DNA from: GCA-003244245 sp035606945
GTDB lineage: Bacteria; Actinomycetota; Actinomycetes; Mycobacteriales; Pseudonocardiaceae
Length of the DNA stretch: 64,000 nt
NCBI GenBank assembly: GCA_035606945.1
Contig: DATNDR010000084.1
Span: 1 to 64,000, forward strand
Direction: 5' to 3'
The notes under the pieces are model-generated. The model searched no databases. It was not told where the DNA came from and saw only the letters and a list, made by a program, of their open reading frames with translations. Positions 25,356 through 32,644 of this stretch are shown here, in pieces. A program made the translations under genes and the position numbers. Position 1 is the stretch's first letter; each line of letters begins with the position of its first letter.

Positions 25356-25439
25356 TGCCGGGAGCGGGACTCGAACCCGCATGTCCGTGAGGACAGACGC
25401 TTTTGAGGCGCCCGCGTATGCCTATTCCGCCACCCCGGC
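25356..25439 (-). tRNA. tRNA-Leu (anticodon CAA)
   Basis: The minus strand folds into a class II tRNA of 84 nt. The acceptor GCCGGGG pairs with TCCCGGC, discriminator A. The anticodon stem GGCGC/GCGTC closes loop CTCAAAA giving anticodon CAA. A variable arm, TGTCC-TCAC-GGACA, follows, and the T-arm GCGGG-TTCGAGT-CCCGC is perfect. The CCA end is not encoded. Confidence 0.95.
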
Positions 25440-25655
25440 CAGCAATTACTCAGCGTCAAACCATCCGAATGCTAGCAGTGCGCGGGCGGGCGGCCTTCGC
25501 AGTGTCGTGGCCGCCAGACGGCGGCCGCTCCAGTCACCGGGCAGGTGTTGGCGGGATCACGGTCCGAGCTGGCGGAATACGGCCCCCTTCGGCCCCCGAC
25601 ATGGCTATCGTGCGAAATCTAGAGGTACAACCGCGAGGGACGGAGGTCTCCAGGC

Positions 25656-26279
25656 GTGAACCAGCAAACCAACACGAGTGTGGTAGCCACGGACACGGAG
25701 CAGTCAGTGACCGCACGCCGGGTGCTGGTCGCCGAGGATGAGGCACTGATCCGGCTGGACCTGATCGAGATGCTCTCCGAGGAGGGCTACGTCGTGGTCG
25801 GTGAGGCCGCTGACGGCCAACAGGCCGTCGAGCAGGCCGAAGCGTTACGCCCCGATCTGGTGATCATGGACGTGAAGATGCCGAAAATGGACGGCATCGA
25901 CGCGGCGTCGATCATCGCGGAGCGCCGTATTGCTCCAGTGGTGATCCTCACTGCGTTCAGCCAGCGTGACCTGGTGGTACGGGCCCGGGACGCGGGGGCC
26001 ATGGCCTACCTGGTGAAGCCGTTCGGTCGGCGGGATCTGGTGCCCGCAGTAGAGCTCGCCGTGTCGCGCTTTCGCGAGTTGGTCGCGTTGGAGTCTGAGG
26101 TAGCGGGCCTGACCGACCGGTTGGAGACCCGCAAGACGGTGGAGCGCGCCAAGGGCCTGCTGATGGCTCGCCACGGGCTCACCGAGCCCGAGGCCTTCCG
26201 CTGGATCCAGCGCAGCGCGATGGACCGCCGGACCACCATGAAGGCGGTGGCTCAAGCCATCCTGGAAAGCCTGTCCTGA
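25656..26279 (+). CDS. pdtaR: ANTAR-domain response regulator, PdtaR-like
   Basis: A 207-residue two-domain protein. The receiver domain has the acidic pair AEDEA near residue 26, phosphoacceptor Asp in LVIMDVKMPKMDG near 70, Thr in VILTAFS and Lys in YLVKPFGRRDL. The C-terminal ANTAR domain (ETRKTVERAKGLLMARHGL, AFRWIQRSAMDRRTTM) binds hairpin pairs in mRNA to block termination. It corresponds to Rv1626 of M. tuberculosis in both sequence and neighbourhood. The kinase PdtaS is not in this window. GTG at 25656 follows GGAGG at a slightly long distance. Confidence 0.93.
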   Translation: MNQQTNTSVVATDTEQSVTARRVLVAEDEALIRLDLIEMLSEEGYVVVGEAADGQQAVEQAEALRPDLVIMDVKMPKMDGIDAASIIAERRIAPVVILTAFSQRDLVVRARDAGAMAYLVKPFGRRDLVPAVELAVSRFRELVALESEVAGLTDRLETRKTVERAKGLLMARHGLTEPEAFRWIQRSAMDRRTTMKAVAQAILESLS

Positions 26280-26409
26280 GCATCACATCTTCGTCACGAC
26301 AAGCGCTCGATCCTGCCTATCGGACACCGGCGGCATTACGGTCTGACGATCACATCGCGGGACGCTGCATTCGGGCGCCCGCACCAGGTGTCTGTTCTGA
26401 GGAGTGAGC

Positions 26410-27723
26410 ATGGCCCAGCGCACCGTTGTCCGTGCGGCGGCCCTCGTCGGCGCGGTGTCGATCGCACTGGCGGGCTGCGGCGGAGGACACACCACGGCCC
26501 AAAGCCCGGCCAGTGGTGGTCCGGCGGCGGCCAAGAAGTGTGAACCCGCACAAGCCAAGGCCAGCGGGCAACCGAGCACCGCACCGTTGAAGATCGGCAC
26601 GCTGCTCCCGGAGACCGGCAGCCTGTCGTTTCTGGGCCCACCCGAGTTCGCGGCGGTTGACGTGGCGATCAAGGAGATCAACGCGGCCGGCGGGGTGCTG
26701 GGCAATCCGGTCGCCAACATCAGGGGCGATTCCGGTGACGACAAGACCGACACCGCGAACCAGACGGTGGATCGTGAACTCGGCCAGGGTGCACAGGTGA
26801 TCATCGGAGCTGCCGCATCCGGCGTGACCAAGCTGGTCATCGACAAGATCACCGGCGCCGGCGTGGTCGAGTTCTCGCCGGCCAACACGTCCGACGAGTT
26901 CACCTGCTGGGCCGACAAGGGCCTGTATTTCCGGACCGCTCCCCCGGACAAGCTGCAGGCGCAGGCCCTCGCGGCGTTGATGGCCGGTGACGGTGCCCAG
27001 CGGATCTCGATTCTGGCCCGTAACGACCCGTACGGCAGCGGCCTGGCCAATAACACAGTGGACAACCTGCGTCAGGCCGGCATCCCGCAGAACCAGATCC
27101 AGAAGATCATCTACGATCCGAATGCGACCTCCTACAACACCGAGATCGACGATGTCCGGCAGTTCAACCCGGATGCGATCGCGGTGATCGGCTTCGACGA
27201 GTCGAAGAAGATCCTCACCCGGATGAGCGAGGTCAAGATCGGACCTGGCCAGAAGCTCGTCTACGGCACCGACGGCAACATGGGTAACGCCTTGGGCCAA
27301 GGTCTGCCGCCGGGGCTGCTCAACGGCATGAAGGGCACGACCCCATTGACCAAGCTGTCGCCCACCTTCGAGCAGCGAATCAAGGCTGACGACCCCAAGT
27401 TGGTGGACACCAACTACGCCGGTGAGGCTTATGACGCCGTCATGATCGTCGCGTTAGCGGCCGAGCGGGCGAAGTCGACCAAGGGCGTGGACATCGCCTC
27501 GGAGATCAACGGGATCACCAAGGACGGTGAGAAGTGCACCACCTTCCGGCAGTGCCGCGACATCATCGACAGCGGTGGTAATCCTGATTACGACGGTGTC
27601 ACCGGCACGCTGGACTTCACCCCCGCCGGCGAGCGCGCCGTCGGCTCCTACGGCATCCTCAAATTCAACGCCCAGAACAAGATCGACGAAGCCACCACCC
27701 AGTACCGCGTAGTAGGCCGCTAA
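26410..27723 (+). CDS. livJ: Branched-chain amino-acid ABC transporter substrate-binding lipoprotein
   Basis: A 437-residue protein with signal peptide and lipobox ALAGC (Cys22). The periplasmic-binding type 1 fold shows KIGTLLPETGSLSFLG, FAAVDVAIKEINAAGGVLG, VIIGAAASGVTKLV, and DAIAVIGFDESKKIL. The ATG at 26410 follows GAGGAG. It is convergent with livF, with which its stop codon overlaps by 4 bp. The cluster livJ | livF-G-M-H next to pdtaR is conserved in many actinobacteria. Confidence 0.93.
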   Translation: MAQRTVVRAAALVGAVSIALAGCGGGHTTAQSPASGGPAAAKKCEPAQAKASGQPSTAPLKIGTLLPETGSLSFLGPPEFAAVDVAIKEINAAGGVLGNPVANIRGDSGDDKTDTANQTVDRELGQGAQVIIGAAASGVTKLVIDKITGAGVVEFSPANTSDEFTCWADKGLYFRTAPPDKLQAQALAALMAGDGAQRISILARNDPYGSGLANNTVDNLRQAGIPQNQIQKIIYDPNATSYNTEIDDVRQFNPDAIAVIGFDESKKILTRMSEVKIGPGQKLVYGTDGNMGNALGQGLPPGLLNGMKGTTPLTKLSPTFEQRIKADDPKLVDTNYAGEAYDAVMIVALAAERAKSTKGVDIASEINGITKDGEKCTTFRQCRDIIDSGGNPDYDGVTGTLDFTPAGERAVGSYGILKFNAQNKIDEATTQYRVVGR

Positions 27724-28535
27724 CCCCGCCCGCTGAGGGTGCCCAGGTAGAGGTCGATGACTTTGGGGTCCTTGATCAGCGCGGGGCCGGTGTCGGTGTA
27801 GGCGTTGCGACCCTGGTCCAGCACATAACCGCGGTCGCAGACCTGCAGGCAGCGCCGGGCGTTCTGCTCGACCATGACGATGGAGACGCCGGCCGCGTTG
27901 ATCTTTTTGCAGCGCACGAAGACCTCGTCGGCGAACATCGGCGACAACCCGGCGGAGGGCTCGTCGAGCAGCAGCACCGAGGGTTCCATCATCAGCGCCC
28001 GCCCCATCGCGACCATCTGCCGCTCACCGCCGGACAACGCGCCGGCCTTGGTCTTGCGTCGCTGTCCCAACAGGGGAAACAGCGCACACACCGAGCCGAA
28101 CCTGGCGGTGAAGGTGCGCGGCCGCAGGTAGACCCCCATCTGCATGTTCTCCTCGATGGTCAGCGAGGAGAACACGTTGTTGGTCTGCGGCACGTAACCC
28201 ATGCCCATGGTGACCAGGGTGTGTGCCTTGGCCGACGTGACATCGGCATCGCGCAACGACACCGTGCCGCCACGCACCGGGATGAGCCCGAACATCGCTT
28301 TGAGCAGCGTCGATTTCCCAGCACCGTTGGGCCCGATGATGCCGACGATCTCGCCCTCGCGGAGGAAGAAATTGCACTCCTGCAGGATGTTGACGCCAGG
28401 CAGATAGCCGGCCACCAGATCGTCAGCTCGCAACAACGCTCCCCGCGCCAAGTCGCGGTGCCGCTGCGAGGTTGCCGCGACCTGGGCGGGGGACAACCCG
28501 TTCGCGGTGGGGCCATGGCCGGCCGAATCGATCAC
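27720..28535 (-). CDS. livF: Branched-chain amino-acid ABC transporter ATPase LivF
   Basis: A 271-residue ATPase. Walker A is GPNGAGKST near residue 68, the signature is LSGGERQMVAMGRAL, and Walker B is VLLLDEPSAGLSP. The helix QTNNVFSSLTIEENM contains the Q-loop. An N-terminal 30-residue polar extension is unusual for LivF. GTG at 28535 overlaps the livG stop (GTGA). It is the last gene of the livHMGF operon. Confidence 0.94.
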   Translation of the reverse strand: MIDSAGHGPTANGLSPAQVAATSQRHRDLARGALLRADDLVAGYLPGVNILQECNFFLREGEIVGIIGPNGAGKSTLLKAMFGLIPVRGGTVSLRDADVTSAKAHTLVTMGMGYVPQTNNVFSSLTIEENMQMGVYLRPRTFTARFGSVCALFPLLGQRRKTKAGALSGGERQMVAMGRALMMEPSVLLLDEPSAGLSPMFADEVFVRCKKINAAGVSIVMVEQNARRCLQVCDRGYVLDQGRNAYTDTGPALIKDPKVIDLYLGTLSGRG

Positions 28536-29461
28536 GCTGAGAGGTCCTCACCACGGTGGATGGCCGCTTCGAGCTCGCTGTGGATCTCGGCGGCGAGCGC
28601 CGCTGTCTGCCCCACTGGGTTGCCCTGCGCGTCGAATTCCAGCGCCTGGTCGTGGTGCGAGCCCAGGTAGGCGTCGACGACCGCCTTGTTGGACGACAGC
28701 GCATCCGCGGGCCCTTCGGCGATCACCCGGCCCTGCGCCATCACCACCACCCAGTCGCTGATATCCCGGATGACGTCCATGTCGTGCTCGACGAACACCA
28801 CGGTCATACCGTCCTCACGCAGGGACTTGACGTGCTGCAACAGGCTCTCGGTGAGTGCGGGGTTCACCCCGGCCATCGGTTCGTCGAGCATCACGATGAT
28901 CGGGTCCATCATCAGTGCCCGGGCCATCTCGAGCAGCTTGCGCTGACCGCCGGACAGCGTGCCGGCGAGATCGCCTGCCTTGGCGTCCAACCGGAACCGG
29001 GTGAGCAGCTCCATCGCCTTGTCGGTGATGGCCCGCTCCTGCCGTGCCCACCCGCTGAGCAACGCACCGAAAAACCGCTCCCCGGTCTGATGCGGAGCGC
29101 CCAGGCGCATGTTGTCCAGCACGGTGAGCTTGGCCAGCGCCTTGGTGAGCTGGAAGGTGCGGACCACTCCGCGGCGTGCCACCTGGTGCGGGGCGAGCCT
29201 GGACAGCGGCGCGCCGTTGAACGTCCACCGGCCGGTGTCGGGCCGGTCGAAGCCGGTGATCAGGTTGAACAGGGTGGTTTTTCCCGCCCCGTTCGGGCCG
29301 ATCAAGCCGGTGATCCAGCCTCGCTGAAACTCGAGGTGCTCCACGTCGACGGCACGCAGGCCGCCGAATGACCGAGTGATCGAATCGATCACCAGTACCG
29401 GATCGGGCTTGGGTGCTCCGGGCTGCTCGGGCGCGCCGGCAACCGCACGTTCAGCGCGCAT
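28532..29461 (-). CDS. livG: Branched-chain amino-acid ABC transporter ATPase LivG
   Basis: A 309-residue ATPase with Walker A GPNGAGKTT near residue 55, signature LSGGQRKLLEMARAL, Walker B IIVMLDEPMAGVNP and switch His in FVEHDMDVI. The C-terminus has an extra 40 residues (ALEFDAQGNPVGQTAALAAE) after the usual end VVDAYLGS. Its start overlaps the livM stop by 11 bases. Confidence 0.94.
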   Translation of the reverse strand: MRAERAVAGAPEQPGAPKPDPVLVIDSITRSFGGLRAVDVEHLEFQRGWITGLIGPNGAGKTTLFNLITGFDRPDTGRWTFNGAPLSRLAPHQVARRGVVRTFQLTKALAKLTVLDNMRLGAPHQTGERFFGALLSGWARQERAITDKAMELLTRFRLDAKAGDLAGTLSGGQRKLLEMARALMMDPIIVMLDEPMAGVNPALTESLLQHVKSLREDGMTVVFVEHDMDVIRDISDWVVVMAQGRVIAEGPADALSSNKAVVDAYLGSHHDQALEFDAQGNPVGQTAALAAEIHSELEAAIHRGEDLSA

Positions 29462-30449
29462 CGAGCAGCACCTCGCTCCGCTTACCGAAGATGCCCTGCG
29501 GGCGGAACACCATCAGCAACACCAAACCCACCCCTACCAGGATGAAGCGGACAGCACCGACATCCTGATTGTCGATGAATGAGATCAGTGGGTTACTACC
29601 CGCGGTGGCTTGACGCAGGAAATTGTCGGTGATCGACAGCACGAACCAGAAGATCATCGAGCCGATCACCGGACCGAACACCCGTCCGGCGCCACCGATA
29701 ATGAGTGCTGCGTAGGCGAAGAAAGTCTGGGGCGGCGAGTAGAAATCAGGCGTCAGCGACTGCGTGGTCAGCGCGAGCACTATCCCGCCGACCGCGCCGA
29801 ACACTCCACCGAGCACCAGGGCCTGCATTTTGTAGACGAAGACGTTCTTACCCAGCGCCCTGGCCGCATCCTCGTCCTCCCGGATCGCCCTGAGCACTCG
29901 GCCCCATGGGCTGCGTACCAGCAGATACACCAGAATCAGCGACAGGCCGACCACCGCCCAGCCTACACAGATCGACCACAGATCCTGGCCCAGGAAACGT
30001 ACTCCGAAAAAGCTGTAAAAATGGCCGTTGTCAAAAGGAGAAGGTTGCCGGAAACCTTGGCCATAGCCGGTGAGGCCCTGGGTTCCGCCAGAGAAATCGG
30101 TCATCGAGGTCGACCGGGTGATCAGCCGCAGGATCTCTGCGGCCGCGATCGTGACGATCGCCAGATAATCCGCGCGCAGGCGCAGCGTCGGGATGCCCAG
30201 CAATAGCGCGAGCACCACACCGGCCAATATCCCCACCAGCACCCCCGGCCATAGCGGCAGGCCGAAGTCGACCACCGCGATGCCCATGCCGTACCCACCG
30301 ACCAGCGCGAAGCCGATCTGACCGAAGTTGAGCAGACCGGCATAACCGAATTGGATGTTCAGCCCGATCGCCAGCAGCGCGAAGAAGATCGTCGATGGTC
30401 CGACCGCGGCCGCGACGCCGTTGGCGAGCAGGGCTGAGATGTCGATCAT
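29451..30449 (-). CDS. livM: Branched-chain amino-acid ABC transporter permease LivM
   Basis: A 332-residue permease with about nine helices and the family motifs GYAGLLNFGQIGFALVGGY near residue 35, LRLRADYLAIVTIAAAEIL near 90, and the coupling loop SPWGRVLRAIREDEDAARALG near 185. It pairs with LivH in the membrane. The start lies four bases after the livH stop. Confidence 0.94.
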   Translation of the reverse strand: MIDISALLANGVAAAVGPSTIFFALLAIGLNIQFGYAGLLNFGQIGFALVGGYGMGIAVVDFGLPLWPGVLVGILAGVVLALLLGIPTLRLRADYLAIVTIAAAEILRLITRSTSMTDFSGGTQGLTGYGQGFRQPSPFDNGHFYSFFGVRFLGQDLWSICVGWAVVGLSLILVYLLVRSPWGRVLRAIREDEDAARALGKNVFVYKMQALVLGGVFGAVGGIVLALTTQSLTPDFYSPPQTFFAYAALIIGGAGRVFGPVIGSMIFWFVLSITDNFLRQATAGSNPLISFIDNQDVGAVRFILVGVGLVLLMVFRPQGIFGKRSEVLLDAR

Positions 30450-30453
30450 CTGT

Positions 30454-31893
30454 TCACCCGATCCGCGCGCGGCTGCCGAGCAGGCCTTGCGGTCTGATCA
30501 CCAGGATGACGATGAGCACTGCCAGCCCGCCCAGGTACTTGAGGTCGACCGGGATGAGCTGCGCGGATATCTGCACCAGCACGCCCACGACCAGGCAACC
30601 CACCAGGGCGCCGTATGCGGTGCCCAGCCCGCCCAGGATCACCCCGGCGAACATCAGCAGCAGGAGGTTGAAGCCCATCTCGTACTGCACGGTCCCGCCT
30701 AGCTCGGACAGGCCGAACAGCACGCCGCCCAGCGTCGCCAGCGCCCCGGCGAGAATCCACACGAACAGCACGACCCGTTCAACGTTGATACCCGACGAGG
30801 CTGCCAGATCTCGATTGTCGGCCACCGCCCGCATGGCCTTGCCGATCCGGGTGCGCTGCAGCAGAAGGGCGACCCCGACCAGCACCACCAAACTGATCAC
30901 GATGGTGGCGAGGTCTTTGTCGGTGATGCGGATGAAACCGTAGTTGCGCTCCACCTGGTTGGTGTAGTCGGCAAACGACTCCGACCGGCCACCGAAATAG
31001 ACCAACACCAGGTAGCGCAGCGCGAGAGCCAACCCGATGGAAATCACCAGTTGGGCGATGAGTCCGGCGCGCCGGCGCCGCATCGGCCGCCAGATGCCCA
31101 GATCGTTCGCCGCGCCCAGCACGGCACCGACGACGATCGCCAGCAAGGTGGCCCAGATCAGCTGAAGCCCGGCGGTGACGTTCAGCGTCCAGGCCACCAC
31201 GGCTCCGATCGTGACCAGCTCACCATGCGCGAAGTTGGTCAGCCCGGTCGTTCCGAAGATCAACGACAGGCCTATCCCGGTGATGCCGATGACCAGACCG
31301 AACCTGATGCCGTCGACCAGCACCCGCAGGACCTCCGCGCTCGCCGCGGTCTGCAGTCCGCCGCGTTGCGCTCCGAATCGGAACACGACCAGCGACAACG
31401 TGCCCGGGGCTACCTCACGGACTACCTCGCCCTGCAGCACTTCGACACCCTGAGGCAGGGATCTCTGATCGATCCGGAAGGTGTACCGGCCCGGTGTGGG
31501 CACCGTCAGCTCCCAGCGGCCACTGTTGTCCGAGATGGTCGAGGAGACCTGCTTGCCGCCGGCGTCGAAGACCCGAACCTGGACACCGGCCAGTAGCGTG
31601 CCGTCGGCGTTGCGCAGCGTCCCACTGACCGGTAAACCCTGCTGTTCGGGTGACTGGTCGGATGGCTGTTCGGGTGGCTGTTCTGGTGGCACTGGCTGCG
31701 ATGACGTGGGCGGGGTAGGGGGTGGTTGCCCGCCGGCCGAAGCCGCCCAGTAAGCACCCGTCGTCCCGAGCAGCGCGGCGCTCGCGATCATGGCTGCGAG
31801 CAGCGCGCCCAACACCCTGAGGATGCGCCGGGCGGATGCGGCCTTACCGAACCGCGCGCCGTCTGGATCTCCGACCAGGCCTGGTGGTCGCAC
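30454..31893 (-). CDS. livH: LivH permease with N-terminal carboxypeptidase-regulatory-like domain
   Basis: A 479-residue protein from a GTG at 31893, chosen for AAGGAG nine bases upstream; an ATG 27 codons earlier has none. The start is followed by a membrane helix (VLGALLAAMIASAALLG), a Pro/Gln-rich linker (PPEQPPEQPSDQSPEQQ), then a beta-sandwich resembling the CarboxypepD_reg/Ig-like fold (SGTLRNADGTLLAGVQVRVF, SDNSGRWELTVPTPGRYTF). The permease proper begins near residue 185 (VDGIRFGLVIGITGIGLSL) with TGLTNFAHGELVTIG and the EAA-like loop TRIGKAMRAVADNRDLAASSG. The extracytoplasmic domain may touch the LivJ protein. Confidence 0.9.
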   Translation of the reverse strand: MRPPGLVGDPDGARFGKAASARRILRVLGALLAAMIASAALLGTTGAYWAASAGGQPPPTPPTSSQPVPPEQPPEQPSDQSPEQQGLPVSGTLRNADGTLLAGVQVRVFDAGGKQVSSTISDNSGRWELTVPTPGRYTFRIDQRSLPQGVEVLQGEVVREVAPGTLSLVVFRFGAQRGGLQTAASAEVLRVLVDGIRFGLVIGITGIGLSLIFGTTGLTNFAHGELVTIGAVVAWTLNVTAGLQLIWATLLAIVVGAVLGAANDLGIWRPMRRRRAGLIAQLVISIGLALALRYLVLVYFGGRSESFADYTNQVERNYGFIRITDKDLATIVISLVVLVGVALLLQRTRIGKAMRAVADNRDLAASSGINVERVVLFVWILAGALATLGGVLFGLSELGGTVQYEMGFNLLLLMFAGVILGGLGTAYGALVGCLVVGVLVQISAQLIPVDLKYLGGLAVLIVILVIRPQGLLGSRARIG

Positions 31894-32025
31894 AGGCGGG
31901 TGTCTCCTTCTGCACAGGGTCGACGGCGGCCCCCGGGATCCCCGTGCGATCCCGCCCGCCGACCAAGTGCTCATAGTGAGCTATCGACCGCGCGCCCTCG
32001 CAGGCCCCCCTCCCCCGACACCCTC

Positions 32026-32091
32026 CCCCGACATGGAGACACATCGGGGTTTCCGGAGGCGGATTTACCCCGATTTGTCTCCATGTCGGGG
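32026..32091. repeat. 66-bp double-hairpin inverted-repeat element, copy 2
   Basis: The same perfect 16-base outer arms as copy 1 (32026-32041 and 32076-32091) and the same total length of 66 bp. Bases between the arms have diverged. Each end still forms a CCCCGA/TCGGGG stem. It lies 20 bases after the thioesterase stop and upstream of livH, a placement equivalent to that of copy 1. Confidence 0.9.
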
Positions 32092-32111
32092 TAGCGGTCC
32101 CCGGAGGGGGG

Positions 32112-32552
32112 TCAGTCGGCTGGGCGGTCCCGCAGCAGGCAGGTCAGCCGGGCCGAGCAGATCGGTCGCTGCCGCTCGTCGCTGATCCGGATCTCGAAGG
32201 TCACCACCGTGCGCCCGCGGTGCAGCGGCGTGCACACGCCGGTCACTTCCCCCTCGGTGGCCGGCCGGTGATGCGAGCAGGACAGCTCCACCCCCACCGG
32301 AACCTTGTCCGGCATGCCCCACAGCCAGCCGGCGACCGAGCCGAGGCTCTCTGCCAGCACCGCGCTCGCCCCGCCGTGCAGCAGGCCGAAATACTGGCGA
32401 TTGTGCGCGACCGGCATGGTCCCCACCACCCGCTCCGGGCTCCATTCAGTGATCTTGATGCCCATCCGGTCCATGAGCTGCTCTCCGGCCCAGCGAGCAA
32501 GCACCTCACCGGTGGCCGGATCGACTTCGAACGGGACGGCGGGCGTGGTCAC
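32112..32552 (-). CDS. PaaI-like hotdog thioesterase
   Basis: A 146-residue protein from a GTG at 32552 with GGAGG six bases upstream. The hotdog-fold motif HNRQYFGLLHGGASAVLAESLGS (about residues 55-77) places the catalytic-type acidic residue after HGG, as in PaaI/YdiI thioesterases acting on aryl- or acyl-CoA. The strand EVTGVCTPLHRGRTVVTFEIRI follows. It is divergent from polA by 92 bases. Confidence 0.9.
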   Translation of the reverse strand: MTTPAVPFEVDPATGEVLARWAGEQLMDRMGIKITEWSPERVVGTMPVAHNRQYFGLLHGGASAVLAESLGSVAGWLWGMPDKVPVGVELSCSHHRPATEGEVTGVCTPLHRGRTVVTFEIRISDERQRPICSARLTCLLRDRPAD

Positions 32553-32644
32553 GCGCAACCTCCATGACGACTGGGCGGGGGTTGCGGCCCACTGTAGGTG
32601 CTGACGCACCGGGCTGTCGGTGGTCAGGCCTAGACTCGCAGGCC

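Noticed and set aside
25594..25604. CCCCGACATGG, an 11-base match to the arm of the 66-bp element
   Set aside because: No partner arm or hairpin follows within 100 bases; likely chance in G+C-rich DNA.
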